Below, in pieces: positions 33,307-43,358 of a DNA stretch of 64,000 nucleotides (its first letter is position 1; each line of letters opens with the position of its first letter). This DNA comes from Roseofilum acuticapitatum BLCC-M154 (GTDB taxonomy: Bacteria > Cyanobacteriota > Cyanobacteriia > Cyanobacteriales > Desertifilaceae): contig NZ_JAQOSP010000006.1 in NCBI RefSeq assembly GCF_030068475.1, forward strand, positions 62,001 to 126,000, written 5' to 3'. The notes below the pieces were generated by a model, which was given only the letters and a program-made list of their open reading frames with translations, did not search any database and was not told where the DNA came from. The translations under genes were made by a program, and so were the position numbers.

Positions 33307-34299
33307 ATGATATCGGAAAAAATTAGCCAACGCTCTGACTTTCTTGGAACCCAAGTCATCACCCGAAGTAGTGGCAAACGCTTGGGGGTCGTCAGCCAAC
33401 TGTGGGTCGATATTGACCGGCGGGAAGTCGTTGCCTTAAGTTTGCGAGATAATCTGCTCTCAGGTGTTCTCGCCGGAATTCCCCGCTATATGTACTTGAA
33501 TAATATTCGCCAAGTCGGTGATGTGATTCTTGTGGATGATGACGACGTAATCGAAGATGTCAACGTAGAAGTTTACAGCAGCCTCATTGGGAGTGAAGTG
33601 ATTACCGAAGCTGGGGAAATGCTCGGCCGGGTCAGAGGTTATCGCTTTGATACCGAAGATTATCGGGTCACCTCCTTAATTATTGCATCGATTGGCCTAC
33701 CCCTGATTCCCGAACAGGTGATCAGCACCTATGAACTCACCATTGACCAAATTGTGAGCAGTGGGCCCAACCGCCTGATTGTGTTTGAAGGTGCAGAAGA
33801 GCAGATGGTGCAGTTAAGTACGGGGGTGCTGGAGAAGCTCGGCATTTCCCAAGCACCATGGGAAAGAGAAGGAGCCGAACCCTATGTGATGCCAACGATC
33901 AAAACCGAGAATCAGTTAGGGACAGGCACTCCTCTACGGACACCAGAGCCAATGCGCGAGATGGAGCCAGTGATGGAAGAAGCTTGGGATGCCGATCAAT
34001 GGGAAGAACCCCAACCTGCTCCCATGCGACAATTCGAGCAACCCGAACCCCGGTATGAGCAAAGCTATGAAGAAGATAATTGGGGAGATGATGGGGATGA
34101 AGATCGCACCTATCGAGAACCCAGCTATCGAGTTGAGGCTCCCCAACCGGAGATAAAAGAGATCCCAGAGACTCCCTATGAACCCTCCTATCGGGAAATC
34201 GAAGAGGATGCTTGGGCTGATAAAGATCGGGATGAACCCTACGATCTACCGAAAGTGAATATCCCAGAAACTCTGAAAAAACCAGAGTATGAAGGATAA
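33307..34299 (+). CDS. PRC-barrel domain protein
   Basis: 330 residues. Two PRC-barrel domains: about 10-85 (LGTQVITRSSGKRLGVVSQL onward) and about 90-165 (LIGSEVITEAGEMLGRVRGY onward). The rest (about 190-330) is an acidic, Pro-rich, probably disordered tail (PEPMREMEPVMEEAWDADQW). PRC-barrels act as protein- or RNA-binding modules in the photosynthetic reaction-centre H subunit, RimM and others. Cyanobacterial proteins of this two-barrel type are widespread but not biochemically defined as far as I know. No membrane segment. Confidence 0.88.
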   Translation: MISEKISQRSDFLGTQVITRSSGKRLGVVSQLWVDIDRREVVALSLRDNLLSGVLAGIPRYMYLNNIRQVGDVILVDDDDVIEDVNVEVYSSLIGSEVITEAGEMLGRVRGYRFDTEDYRVTSLIIASIGLPLIPEQVISTYELTIDQIVSSGPNRLIVFEGAEEQMVQLSTGVLEKLGISQAPWEREGAEPYVMPTIKTENQLGTGTPLRTPEPMREMEPVMEEAWDADQWEEPQPAPMRQFEQPEPRYEQSYEEDNWGDDGDEDRTYREPSYRVEAPQPEIKEIPETPYEPSYREIEEDAWADKDRDEPYDLPKVNIPETLKKPEYEG

Positions 34300-34382
34300 C
34301 GGTTTATGTAACTTGTGAACGAAAAAACCTCCTAGCCTTTGGCAAGGGGCGATCGGCCCCTTGTTCGATTCTTCCTCTGCTG

Positions 34383-35198
34383 ATGAGTATCCAAAAAATC
34401 CCCCTGGCATCTATCCAAAAAATTCGTACCTATCTCACCAGTCTGCTGGTGCTTCCAGAATCTGAAAATTGCCCTCGCTCCTTATCTTTTAGTGAATCCG
34501 ACGATCTTCCAGAACCTGAATCTCTCGATGAGTTAGGAGGATTATTTGATTTGGGGCCAGCAGAAGAAGATGAGGAACCGATCGCTCGATCGCCTTCTAG
34601 TTCCTGGTTCATTAGTGCTGTTAATCCGGCAACTCCCTTACGAAAATTACCCGGACTGCGCTTAAAAGCCGGTCTACGGTGGGTCAGCTATATCTATCGT
34701 GACCCTAATGAACCCAAGAAAGGAACCGGGGTAACCTGGGCTGTACCCGAAGACTATTGTGCGATCGCCACCCTAGAAGAAGCCTTAACCCATGCCTCAG
34801 ATCGGCAGCATCCCCCCCATCCCCAAGGGGCACTCGATGATTTTATGGCAGCCCTTGAGGGCGATCGCAGCCCCTCTTCTTTTCTCCTTGCTACCTTACT
34901 ACGGCGAGAAATCCAAGAATTTGTTTGTGCAGAAGCCAACCGAGACTGGAGTCAGCACCGCCTCATTGATTCCCCTCCCAAGCAAGTCCAATGGCAATGG
35001 AAAGCTGCGATCAAAGACTTATCCCCCAAAATCCGTATAGCTGATGATGGCAAAGTAGCCGTAGAATTTTTTACTTGCCGTACCAGCTCCCCCATCGCCA
35101 TTTTCCGCCATGTTGAACAATATCCTCCATCGAGCTATCAAAGCAAGGCGATCGACCAAGCCGTAGCCACTCCCATCCGCAGCAAATCAATCAAGTAA
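34383..35198 (+). CDS. Conserved hypothetical protein
   Basis: 271 residues. The first ~75 are acidic and probably disordered (FSESDDLPEPESLDELGGLF). The globular part (about 80-255) contains GLRWVSYIYRDPNEPKKGTG, VTWAVPEDYCAIATLEEALT and RREIQEFVCAEANRDWSQHR. I do not recognise a named domain, but the gene has normal codon use and HIP1 sites, and its neighbour PRC-barrel gene has a similarly acidic region. Its TAA stop runs directly into a palindromic repeat (35199-35217). Confidence 0.65.
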   Translation: MSIQKIPLASIQKIRTYLTSLLVLPESENCPRSLSFSESDDLPEPESLDELGGLFDLGPAEEDEEPIARSPSSSWFISAVNPATPLRKLPGLRLKAGLRWVSYIYRDPNEPKKGTGVTWAVPEDYCAIATLEEALTHASDRQHPPHPQGALDDFMAALEGDRSPSSFLLATLLRREIQEFVCAEANRDWSQHRLIDSPPKQVQWQWKAAIKDLSPKIRIADDGKVAVEFFTCRTSSPIAIFRHVEQYPPSSYQSKAIDQAVATPIRSKSIK

Positions 35199-35217
35199 TA
35201 CAGCGCTTTGCGCTGTA
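35199..35217. repeat. Palindrome TACAGCGC-TTT-GCGCTGTA
   Basis: An 8-3-8 perfect inverted repeat starting at the base after a stop codon. A shorter relative is at 24998-25012, and both are followed within about 20 bases by CAGTAGGAAAA- or CACTAGGAAAA-like sequence, so they are members of one dispersed family. It may also terminate the gene before it. Confidence 0.75.
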
Positions 35218-35238
35218 TCGGTGGACAGTAGGAAAAGA

Positions 35239-35327
35239 TCCCCCCTTGCCCCCCTTTTTAAGGGGGGGAATAGGAAAGTCCCCCTTTTTAAGGGGGATTT
35301 TCCGCAAGCGGACATGAAAGGGGGATC
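35239..35327. repeat. GATCCCCC...GGGGGATC palindromic element
   Basis: Terminal GATCCCCCC and GGGGGATC surround two CCCCCTTTTTAAGGGGG hairpins and a TTTTCCGCAAGCGGACAT-like segment. Same family as the repeat inside the URC4 gene at 17529-17603. Looks like a small MITE-type element. Confidence 0.75.
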
Positions 35328-35362
35328 AAGATGTCCCACATAACAGCGAAAACTGCTGTATC

Positions 35363-35452
35363 AAGTCCGGTTTAAGGGGAAAAGAGAAGCGGGCAAGATG
35401 CCCGCACTCCTCCAATCGCTTCATAGGACTGGAGTGGGAGCGTCTCGCTCCC
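35363..35452. repeat. Dispersed ~89-bp repeat, copy 2
   Basis: Second copy of the element at 24809-24897, with the same two hairpins (GCGGGCAAGATGCCCGC; GGGAGCGTCTCGCTCCC). The loop between them differs. Confidence 0.85.
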
Positions 35453-35460
35453 TAGATTTT

Positions 35461-35512
35461 AAATTCTCCCAAGGTTTGAATTCTCCCAAGGTTTGAATTC
35501 TCCCTAGGTTTT
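35461..35512. repeat. 17-base tandem repeat, three units
   Basis: Three units of AATTCTCCCAAGGTTTG (the third has CTAGG). Together with the three elements to its left it fills the 410-base gap before psaB; no gene is seen there. Confidence 0.8.
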
Positions 35513-35548
35513 TAATGAGGGTATTTAACCCAACTTGAAATCAAACCA

Positions 35549-35582
35549 CAAAAACCCCCACCCGAAGGTGAGGGTTTTTTAT
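35549..35582 (-). terminator. Terminator of the psaA-psaB transcript
   Basis: Read leftward: AAAACCCTCACC, loop TTCG, GGTGGGGGTTTTT, a GC stem with one mismatch and a T run, 27-60 bases after the psaB stop. Confidence 0.88.
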
Positions 35583-35608
35583 CACTTAACGATTAGTCCA
35601 GCCAGGAT

Positions 35609-37837
35609 TTAACCGAACTTACCCGCAGTGGAGGCAATTAAGAAGGCTGCGTAGGTGAGGACATAGCCAACGGTGAAGTGAGCTAGACCAACTACACGAG
35701 CTTGAACGATAGACAGAGCAACGGGCTTATCTTTCCAACGAACCAGGTTCGCCAGAGGAGTGCGCTCGTGGGCCCAAACAATCGTTTCAATCAACTCTTG
35801 CCAGTAACCACGCCAGCTAATCAGGAACATGAAGCCAGTTGCCCAGACCAGGTGTCCGAAGAGGAACATCCAAGCCCAAACAGCCAGGTTATTCATGCCG
35901 TAGGGATTATATCCATTGATCAACTGAGAGGAGTTCAACCACAGGTAATCGCGGAACCAACCCATCAGGTGGGTAGAGGACTCATTGAACTGAGCCAAAT
36001 TTCCTTGCCAGATGGCCAGATGCTTCCAGTGCCAGTAGAAGGTTAACCAGCCTAGGGTATTCAGCATCCAGAACATGGCCAGGTAGAAGGCATCCCAAGC
36101 AGAGATGTCGCAAGTACCGCCACGACCGGGGCCATCGCAGGGGAAGCTGTAACCGAAGTCTTTTTTGTCCGGCATCAGCTTGGAACCCCGTGCATCCAAC
36201 GCACCTTTCACGAGGATTAAGGTGGTGGTGTGCAGGCCGAGGGCGATCGCATGGTGAACCAAGAAATCACCAGGGCCAATGGGTAGGAACAGAGAGTTAG
36301 AGGTGCTGTTGATGGCATCTAACCATCCGGGTAGCCAGAAGTTGGCGTGATTGGGGAATGCGGTATAAGCAACGCTATCAGGATTGGACAGTAGAATATC
36401 CATTCCGTACATTAACTTACCGTGAGAAGCCTGGATGAACTGGGCAAAAACCGGTTCAATCAAGATTTGCTTCTCAGGAGTACCAAAGGCAACCACAACA
36501 TCGTTGTGAACATACAGTCCCAGGGTATGGAAACCGAGGAACAAGGAAACCCAGCTCAGGTGAGAAATGAGAGCTTCTTTATGTTCGAGCATCCGAGCCA
36601 ATACGTTGTTTTTGTTGGCTTCCGGATCGTAGTCCCGAACTAAGAAGATCGCACCGTGAGCAAAAGCCCCTACCATCAAGAATCCAGCAATGTACTGGTG
36701 ATGGGTGTATAGAGCTGCCATGGTGGTGTAGTCCTTAGCCATGAAAGCATAAGGAGGCATGGAATACATATGTTGGGCGACTAAGGAAGTCACAACACCC
36801 AGACAAGCCAAGTGCCATCCCAATTGGAAGTGTAACGATTCGTTGTAGGTATCGTACATTCCTTTATGACCGTCACCGATCATGCCTCCAAAGGGAGTTC
36901 CTTTGGGAGGATTATGGGCTTCCATGATTTCCTTCATGCTGTGGCCAATGCCCCAGTTCGTGCGGTACATATGTCCGGCAACGATGAAGAGAACTGCGAT
37001 CGCCAAATGGTGATGAGCCATATCCGTGAGCCACAGGGACTCAGTTTGGGGATGGAAACCACCTAAGAAGGTTAGAATTGCAGTCCCTGCACCTTCAGAT
37101 GTGCCAAACACATGACCTGCCGTATCTGGATTTTGGGCATATACGCCCCAGTTCCCAGTGAAGAAAGGAACCAAACCAGCCGGGTGAGGCAGAGTGCTAA
37201 GGAAGTTATCCCAGCCCACGTGCTGTCCGCGAGATTCGGGGATCGCAACGTGAACTAAGTGACCTGTCCAAGCCAAAGAGCTAACACCGAACAAACCAGC
37301 CAAGTGGTGATTCAGACGGGATTCAGCATTTTTGAACCAAGACAAGCTGGGGCGGAAGTTAGGCTGAAGGTGTAACCAGCCAGCGAACAGCATCAACGAA
37401 GCTAAGATCAACAGGAAAATAGCCCCTTGATACAGATCGCCATTCGTCCGCATCCCAATGGTGTACCACCAGTGGTAGACACCGGAATAAGCAATATTTA
37501 CAGGACTAGACGCACCGGCTTGAGTGTAAGCATCGATCGCCGCTTGTCCAAACTGTGGGTCCCAAATCGCGTGAGCAATGGGACGGACATTGAGAGGATC
37601 TTTGATCCACTGTTCAAAGTTACCTTGCCAAGCTACGTGGAACAGGTTGCCAGAGGTCCACAGGAAAATGATTGCCAGGTGACCGAAGTGGGAAGCAAAA
37701 ATCTTTTGGTAAAGATTTTCTTCCGTCATTCCATCATGGGTTTCAAAATCGTGGGCGGTAGCTATCCCGTACCAGATCCGACGAGTTGTGGGATCTTGTG
37801 CGAGGTCTTGGCTAAACTTGGGGAATTTAGTTGCCAT
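35609..37837 (-). CDS. psaB: Photosystem I core protein PsaB
   Basis: One of the two large chlorophyll-binding proteins of photosystem I. 742 residues with about 11 membrane helices. It starts [20 protein letters not shown] and contains the FX iron-sulfur cluster motif [20 protein letters not shown], whose two Cys combine with two from PsaA. The reaction-centre region near the end ([20 protein letters not shown] then LANLVRW) is normal. Length and motifs show an intact gene. It follows psaA by 19 bases and shares its promoter. Confidence 0.99.
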   Translation of the reverse strand: MATKFPKFSQDLAQDPTTRRIWYGIATAHDFETHDGMTEENLYQKIFASHFGHLAIIFLWTSGNLFHVAWQGNFEQWIKDPLNVRPIAHAIWDPQFGQAAIDAYTQAGASSPVNIAYSGVYHWWYTIGMRTNGDLYQGAIFLLILASLMLFAGWLHLQPNFRPSLSWFKNAESRLNHHLAGLFGVSSLAWTGHLVHVAIPESRGQHVGWDNFLSTLPHPAGLVPFFTGNWGVYAQNPDTAGHVFGTSEGAGTAILTFLGGFHPQTESLWLTDMAHHHLAIAVLFIVAGHMYRTNWGIGHSMKEIMEAHNPPKGTPFGGMIGDGHKGMYDTYNESLHFQLGWHLACLGVVTSLVAQHMYSMPPYAFMAKDYTTMAALYTHHQYIAGFLMVGAFAHGAIFLVRDYDPEANKNNVLARMLEHKEALISHLSWVSLFLGFHTLGLYVHNDVVVAFGTPEKQILIEPVFAQFIQASHGKLMYGMDILLSNPDSVAYTAFPNHANFWLPGWLDAINSTSNSLFLPIGPGDFLVHHAIALGLHTTTLILVKGALDARGSKLMPDKKDFGYSFPCDGPGRGGTCDISAWDAFYLAMFWMLNTLGWLTFYWHWKHLAIWQGNLAQFNESSTHLMGWFRDYLWLNSSQLINGYNPYGMNNLAVWAWMFLFGHLVWATGFMFLISWRGYWQELIETIVWAHERTPLANLVRWKDKPVALSIVQARVVGLAHFTVGYVLTYAAFLIASTAGKFG

Positions 37838-37856
37838 GTTTAAGTCCTTCTCGACC

Positions 37857-40124
37857 TCATCCTACTGCAATAATTCGAGCCAGGAAGAATGCCCAAGTTG
37901 TGACAATTCCTCCCAAGAGGTAGTGGGCTACCCCTACAGCGCGACCTTGAATAATACTCAAGGCACGAGGCTGAATCGCGGGTGCGACTTTGAGTTTATT
38001 ATGGGCCCAAACAATCGATTCAATCAACTCTTGCCAGTAGCCACGACCACTAAAGAGGAACATGAGACTAAAAGCAAAGATGAAGTGACCGGCTAGGAAC
38101 ATAATGCCATAGGCGGACAAAGCAGACCCGTAGGACGTAATTACTTGAGAAGCTTGCGCCCACAAGAAATCACGTAACCAGCCATTGATGGTAATTGCAC
38201 TTTGGGCAAAATTACCATTGGTGATGTGGGAAACGGTTCCGTCAGAGGAGACAGTGCCCCATACATCCGATTGCATCTTCCAGCTAAAGTGGAAAATCAC
38301 AATGGACAAGGAGTTGTACATCCAGAATAGACCCAGGAAGACATGATCCCATCCTGAGACTTGACAAGTACCGCCCCGACCCGGACCATCACAGGGGAAG
38401 CGGAAGCCCAGATTACCCTTGTCAGGAATTAGACGCGAGCTGCGGGCATAGAGAACGCCTTTGAGCAGGATCAGTACCGTAACGTGGATGGTGAAGGCAT
38501 GGATGTGGTGAACCATGAAATCGGCTGTTCCCAGCGCGATCGGCATCATAGCCACTTTTCCACCAACCGCTACGACATCGCCACCAAAGGCCGGACTAAC
38601 ACTAGCCAAAGCATTAGGAGCTGTGTTGCCAGGAGCCAGATTATGAAGATTCTGTACCCACTGAGCAAAGATTGGCTGGAGTTGAATTGCCGTATCCGAG
38701 AACATATCTTGGGTACGACCTAACGCACGCATGGTGTCGTTATGAACATACAAGCCAAAGCTATGGAAGCCTAGCCATATGCAAACCCAATTGAGGTGGG
38801 AGATAATTGCATCCCGATGACGAATCACCCGGTCTAACAAGTTATCAACATTTTTCGCAGGGTCGTAGTCACGAACCATAAAGATAGCTGCGTGAGCGCC
38901 CGCTCCGACAATTAGGAATCCCCCAATCCAAACATGGTGTGTAAACAGGGAGAGTTGAGTCGGATAGTCTGTAGCGATGTATGGATACGGAGGCATCGCA
39001 TACATATGATGAGCCACAATGATACTCAATGACCCCAACAACGCGAGGTTGAGAGCCAGTTGAGCGTGCCAAGAGGTTGTGAAGATTTCGTACAATCCCT
39101 TGTGGCCTTCTCCCGTGAATGGGCCTTTGTGAGCTTCGAGGATTTCCTTCATGCTGTGACCAATGCCCCAGTTGGTGCGGTACATATGGCCGGCAATGAT
39201 GAACAGAACGGCGATCGCCACGTGGTGATGGGCTGTATCAGACAACCACAAGCCACCGGTAACCGGATTCAGTCCACCTTTGAAGGTTAAGAAGTCACTG
39301 AAAGCTCCCCAATTCAGGGTAAAGAAAGGCTGGATTCCACCGAGACCTCCCCACTCTACACCGGGATATAATTGCGTCATCAAGCTGGGATTGAGAATAA
39401 ACTCATGGGGTAAGGGAATATCCTTGACGGCTACTCCCGAATCCAACAACTTGTTGATCGGTAAGGATACGTGGATTTGGTGACCAGCCCAACCGAGGGA
39501 ACCACAACCGAGCAGTACCGATAGATGATGGTTCATCATCGACTCCACATTCTGGAACCATTCCAGTTTGGGAGCTGCTTTGTGATAGTGGAACCAACCG
39601 GCAAATAACATTAAGCCAGCCATCACCAACCCACCAATTGCGGTGCAGTAAAGTTGGTAAGAGTTCGTGAAGCCGGAGGCTCTCCAGAGTTGGAATAACC
39701 CGGAGGTGATTTGGATTCCGTGGAATCCGCCACCAACATCACCATTGAGAATATCTTGGCCAACAATCGGCCAAACCACTTGGGCGCTCGGTTTGATCCC
39801 TAGGGGGTCGCTCAACCAAGCTTCGTAATTCGAGAATTTAGCACCATGGAAGTAAGCGCCACTTAGCCAGACAAATACAACGGCTAGGTGACCGAAATGG
39901 GCACTAAAGATTTTTCTAGATACGTCTTCTAGATCGCTGGTATGACTATCGAAATCGTGAGCATCGGCGTGAAGATTCCAAATCCAGGTTGTGGTTTTGG
40001 GTCCTCTAGCTAGGGTTCTGTCAAAATGACCCGGCTTGCCCCATTTTTCAAATGAAGTGGGTACTGGGTCCTTATCGACGACCACCCTCGCCTTTGCTTT
40101 TTGCTCCTTTGGGGTAGTTGTCAT
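37857..40124 (-). CDS. psaA: Photosystem I core protein PsaA
   Basis: 755 residues from ATG 40124 ([20 protein letters not shown]), chosen because it follows a good ribosome binding site (AGAGAGGAGAGTCTCA) and matches PsaA N-termini; an upstream start would add eight residues. About 11 membrane helices. The FX-ligating motif [20 protein letters not shown] is intact. Together with PsaB it binds P700, the A0/A1 acceptors and FX in the thylakoid membrane. First gene of psaA-psaB. The upstream 540 bases hold candidate control elements (dyads at 40232-40270, HLR1-like site at 40294-40311). Confidence 0.99.
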   Translation of the reverse strand: MTTTPKEQKAKARVVVDKDPVPTSFEKWGKPGHFDRTLARGPKTTTWIWNLHADAHDFDSHTSDLEDVSRKIFSAHFGHLAVVFVWLSGAYFHGAKFSNYEAWLSDPLGIKPSAQVVWPIVGQDILNGDVGGGFHGIQITSGLFQLWRASGFTNSYQLYCTAIGGLVMAGLMLFAGWFHYHKAAPKLEWFQNVESMMNHHLSVLLGCGSLGWAGHQIHVSLPINKLLDSGVAVKDIPLPHEFILNPSLMTQLYPGVEWGGLGGIQPFFTLNWGAFSDFLTFKGGLNPVTGGLWLSDTAHHHVAIAVLFIIAGHMYRTNWGIGHSMKEILEAHKGPFTGEGHKGLYEIFTTSWHAQLALNLALLGSLSIIVAHHMYAMPPYPYIATDYPTQLSLFTHHVWIGGFLIVGAGAHAAIFMVRDYDPAKNVDNLLDRVIRHRDAIISHLNWVCIWLGFHSFGLYVHNDTMRALGRTQDMFSDTAIQLQPIFAQWVQNLHNLAPGNTAPNALASVSPAFGGDVVAVGGKVAMMPIALGTADFMVHHIHAFTIHVTVLILLKGVLYARSSRLIPDKGNLGFRFPCDGPGRGGTCQVSGWDHVFLGLFWMYNSLSIVIFHFSWKMQSDVWGTVSSDGTVSHITNGNFAQSAITINGWLRDFLWAQASQVITSYGSALSAYGIMFLAGHFIFAFSLMFLFSGRGYWQELIESIVWAHNKLKVAPAIQPRALSIIQGRAVGVAHYLLGGIVTTWAFFLARIIAVG

Positions 40125-40231
40125 TGAGACTCTCCTCTCTTTAGACAAGTAGCGTCATTACAGAACGCTAGGCACTACTGAATGGGGTTATTTCTGTGAG
40201 GGACTTCAAAGCGGGGTTGGGATCTATAGCT

Positions 40232-40286
40232 ATCTTGATGTTCAAGATTAGATTTCTTGATGTTCAAGATGAGTTTTTTTCAAGAT
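40232..40286. promoter_or_regulatory. Paired dyad operators upstream of psaA
   Basis: TCTTGA-TGT-TCAAGA occurs twice, at 40233-40247 and 40255-40269, exactly 22 bases apart (about two DNA turns). The half-site TCAAGAT occurs a third time at 40280-40286. They lie about 110-160 bases before the psaA start codon. No other gene start is near. Confidence 0.55.
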
Positions 40287-40293
40287 ATGGGTG

Positions 40294-40311
40294 TATGTAA
40301 AGCTTTGTTAC
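40294..40311 (-). promoter_or_regulatory. HLR1-like RpaB binding site of psaA
   Basis: On the psaA sense strand the 18 bases read GTAACAAAGCTTTACATA. Against the published HLR1 consensus, (G/T)TTACA(T/A)(T/A) NN (G/T)TTACA(T/A)(T/A), 15 of the 16 defined positions match. RpaB sites upstream of PSI genes mediate high-light control in model cyanobacteria. The site lies about 170 bases before the start codon. Confidence 0.6.
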
Positions 40312-40395
40312 TGAATTTGAGGAATCTTAATCTCCTCACTCAGAACACCGCATTTCTATAGCACCGTCTCTTTGATCCCGATGCTCCGAAGGTTT

Positions 40396-40410
40396 CGCTA
40401 GGATCTAGCG
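40396..40410. repeat. Small palindrome in the psaA upstream region
   Basis: CGCTAG-GAT-CTAGCG, 6-3-6. It lies between GCTCCGAAGGTTTCG and GCTCCAGAAGGTCAC, which resemble each other. Role unknown. Confidence 0.45.
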
Positions 40411-40679
40411 CTCCAGAAGGTCACCGGTTTTAAGTAGTGTACTGATTGTGAATTATAGGACTTGTCTTCCGTTTGAGGAAGCTCCTTAACAATAATTCAA
40501 ATTTGCCTTCATCCAGTCTGGGGTTAAATCCCAGATGGCTTTTTGTTCAAAAAACAGAACAAAAGTCAATGATCTATCAATAATATTTACAAAACTCAAT
40601 ATATAAAGAGGAGTAGTGTTTAGAGACTTCCAGGTTGGTGATAAAATAGCGCTGTACTTTAATGGGCAAGGGATTAGGG

Positions 40680-42470
40680 ATGTTGCAGTGGAGTAAAAAA
40701 ATCGGCCAATGGATCGGGTCAAGCCTCTTGGGACTGGTATTGCTGCTGGGCCTGTCCCTCGGAATTGTTAGTTGTGGCAATCAGGCAAGCGATCGCCTCG
40801 ATCTCCCCAATCCTACATCTAGGATCTCCAATCCCCTCAAACGACAAGCTGCCCCCAAAATCGTTGAAGTCTCGCCCCCAGAACCGATCCAAAAGCTACG
40901 GCAAATTCTGGAAACCTACCAACCCCAAGTCAATATCCTCAATCCCCAACCCAACCAAACCCTGCAAGAGAACACCTTTACCCTAAAACTGAACGTTCAA
41001 GATCTACCCGTCTATAAAGATCCGAACCTAGACTTGGGGCCTCACCTAGAAGTCATTCTCGACAACCAACCCTACACCACCCTTTATGACCTCTCCCAAC
41101 CGGTGACTTTCACAAATCTGAATCCCGGAAGTCATACCCTGAGAGTATTCGCGACCACTCCTTGGGGAGAGAGCTTCAAAAATGAAGGCGCTTATGCCCA
41201 AACCACATTTCACATCTTTACCCAAACTGAAGACCAAATCCCCAATCCAGAGCTTCCCCTACTCACCTATAACAATCCCATTGGCACATATGGTGCAGAA
41301 CCCATTCTGCTCGATTTCTATCTCACCAATGCGCCTCTGCATGTGGTTGCCCAAGAAAACCCAGACGACGAGATTCTAGACTGGCGGATTCGGGCCTCGG
41401 TCAATGGTGAAGAGTTTATCCTCGATCAGTGGCAACCTCTCTATCTGAAAGGATTTGACCGAGGCAATAACTGGGTAAAACTGGAAATCTTAGACGAGCT
41501 GGGTAACCCAATTGACAATGTTTTCAATACCACCGCTCGCTTGCTCACCTACGATCCTCAAGCTAAAGATGCCCTATCTCAACTGATCCGGGGTGAAATT
41601 AGGGCGGAAGTTGCCCAAGGTATTGTCGATCCAGACTTTGTTGCTCCGTCTACTGTTGCACCGGAACCCGAAGTTACGGAACCGCAGGAAGAACCGGTAG
41701 AGGTGGAAGAGGTTCTAGAAGAAGAGGTTCTAGAAGAAGAGATTCTAGAAGCACCTGAAGTGGAGGAAACCTTACCGGAAACTTCAGAGGTAGAGGAAGA
41801 AGAAGTTCTAGAAATGCCAGAGGTAGAGGAAGAGGTTTCTGAACCGGTGGATGTGGAAGAAGAGGTTCTAGAATCTCCAGAGTCAGAACCGATAGAAGCG
41901 GAAGAACTGGAAGAAATTGCTCCGGAACCTTCAGGAGTGGAAGAAGAACCGGTGGTGAGTGAGACTCCAGCATGGCGTAAGCAACTGAATCTGAATCAAT
42001 GGCGCGATCGCCTAAAATCCAAATGGAATGACTTAGATCTAAAATCCAAATGGAATGACTTAGAGCTACAATCCAAATGGAATCAATTGGATTTCGATTC
42101 GATTAATCCCTTTGGCAATAAAGCTGTAGAGCCAGAAATCACTCCAGAAATCACTCCAGAAATCACTCCTGAATCCCCTGTTAGTGAAGAAGTGATTGAA
42201 TCTGCGGCTGAACCTGAACCCGTAGAAGAAGAAATTGAAACTCCAGAACCGGAAGTTCTAGAAGAAGAGCCAGAACAAGAAGTTGAGACTCCAGAAGAGA
42301 CAGAGGAAGCTCAAGAGGGGATTGAGTTGCCTGATTTAGTCGAGGATGCTCCCTTGGAAGAACCGATGAAAATGGCTCCAATGGAATCTCCTCAGATGGA
42401 AGCTCCAACTAACAGTTCAGATACGGAAGCCTTAGAGTGGCGACAAATGCTCTCTACTCCAGGAGAGTAA
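40680..42470 (+). CDS. Acidic repeat-rich lipoprotein
   Basis: About 596 residues from ATG 40680 (MLQWSKKIGQWIGSSLLGLV), which follows AAGGGATTAGGG; an ATG at 40662 is also possible. The signal ends in a lipobox-like GIVSCGN, so it is probably a membrane-anchored lipoprotein. Residues about 85-310 look globular and beta-rich (VNILNPQPNQTLQENTFTLK, HTLRVFATTPWG), reminiscent of Ig-like or hormone-binding folds. From about 320 on it is a Glu/Pro-rich disordered region, interrupted by 9-residue repeats (LKSKWNDLD, LKSKWNDLE, LQSKWNQLD) and EITP repeats. Function unknown. Divergent from psaA across a 555-base gap. Confidence 0.82.
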   Translation: MLQWSKKIGQWIGSSLLGLVLLLGLSLGIVSCGNQASDRLDLPNPTSRISNPLKRQAAPKIVEVSPPEPIQKLRQILETYQPQVNILNPQPNQTLQENTFTLKLNVQDLPVYKDPNLDLGPHLEVILDNQPYTTLYDLSQPVTFTNLNPGSHTLRVFATTPWGESFKNEGAYAQTTFHIFTQTEDQIPNPELPLLTYNNPIGTYGAEPILLDFYLTNAPLHVVAQENPDDEILDWRIRASVNGEEFILDQWQPLYLKGFDRGNNWVKLEILDELGNPIDNVFNTTARLLTYDPQAKDALSQLIRGEIRAEVAQGIVDPDFVAPSTVAPEPEVTEPQEEPVEVEEVLEEEVLEEEILEAPEVEETLPETSEVEEEEVLEMPEVEEEVSEPVDVEEEVLESPESEPIEAEELEEIAPEPSGVEEEPVVSETPAWRKQLNLNQWRDRLKSKWNDLDLKSKWNDLELQSKWNQLDFDSINPFGNKAVEPEITPEITPEITPESPVSEEVIESAAEPEPVEEEIETPEPEVLEEEPEQEVETPEETEEAQEGIELPDLVEDAPLEEPMKMAPMESPQMEAPTNSSDTEALEWRQMLSTPGE

Positions 42471-42490
42471 AGAGGCGTTATAAAATGTTC

Positions 42491-43321
42491 CTAGTTCTGT
42501 ATCCGCTCTTGGGTAAAGTGATGGGGCCAAATGCGATCGCAAAATAAGAGTGTTCCGCCAGAGACACAGAGGGGAACGGTGAGGATATTAATAAAGGGAA
42601 CACTGACTAATCCAAAGCATACTAAGCCAAAGGTGGCGCTTGCCGGAAAAGCCCGCCAAACCAGGGTTAGTTTTTGCCGAAATTGAAGCTTACGACGCTC
42701 TAGGGGGGAGTCAAAGAAATCCAGACAAACGATAGTGGTCGCTAGGGTTAAGCTGCCGATACTAAACAGTAGGGTTCCGATCGCCGGAATAAAGTTAAAT
42801 AATAAAAGAGGAAGAGCGGCGATCGCCATCAACAGCAGTTTTTTCAGCTCAAATAGGATCGCTCGCCAAATATCCTGGGCAATCGCCAAAGGATGAGTAT
42901 TAATCTGGGGCAGTTGTCCCAAGCGGCTTTTCTCAATTTGTTCTGATAATTGTCCATACCAGGGAGACCCTAAAATTGCCCCAAACTGCACTAATAAAAA
43001 ACCCGTCACCAAGAATAACAGCAGCAGTAGTAAAGCACTCAAAACCCAATCCACAACAACGGCTAAACTCGTCAAAAATCCTAACCATGGGGGTAAAGCA
43101 CTAATCCACTCATTCCACCGAAGGGCCAACTGCTCCACGAGACTATCTACCAGTTCCAAACCCGGAAAAACCAAACCCACATAGAGCGCAATGCCAATCA
43201 AGATATTAATTAAAATCGGCACAATCACATAACCGCGCAATTTAGGTGTACTCACCAATAGCGCCAACGCTCGAAACGGGTAAGTTGCTCCAGCAATCAA
43301 TCCCATGGGAAGATTAAACAT
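42491..43321 (-). CDS. EI24 domain integral membrane protein
   Basis: 276 residues with about five hydrophobic segments, opening MFNLPMGLIAGATYPFRALA. The pattern (LRGYVIVPILINILIGIALY, then GSPWYGQLSEQIEK, and FNFIPAIGTLLF in the middle) fits the EI24/CysZ-like family. CysZ members transport sulfate, but the cyanobacterial EI24 proteins are not assigned, so I do not name a substrate. It is divergent from the alpha/beta hydrolase gene at 43359, with 37 bases between the two starts. Confidence 0.82.
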   Translation of the reverse strand: MFNLPMGLIAGATYPFRALALLVSTPKLRGYVIVPILINILIGIALYVGLVFPGLELVDSLVEQLALRWNEWISALPPWLGFLTSLAVVVDWVLSALLLLLLFLVTGFLLVQFGAILGSPWYGQLSEQIEKSRLGQLPQINTHPLAIAQDIWRAILFELKKLLLMAIAALPLLLFNFIPAIGTLLFSIGSLTLATTIVCLDFFDSPLERRKLQFRQKLTLVWRAFPASATFGLVCFGLVSVPFINILTVPLCVSGGTLLFCDRIWPHHFTQERIQN

Positions 43322-43358
43322 AGCGATCGCACCTTATCATAAATCCAGAGAAGCTCAT

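Noticed and set aside
40486..40722. Leftward frames in the gap between psaA and the lipoprotein gene
   Set aside because: Overlap the lipoprotein start and lack ribosome binding sites and family patterns.
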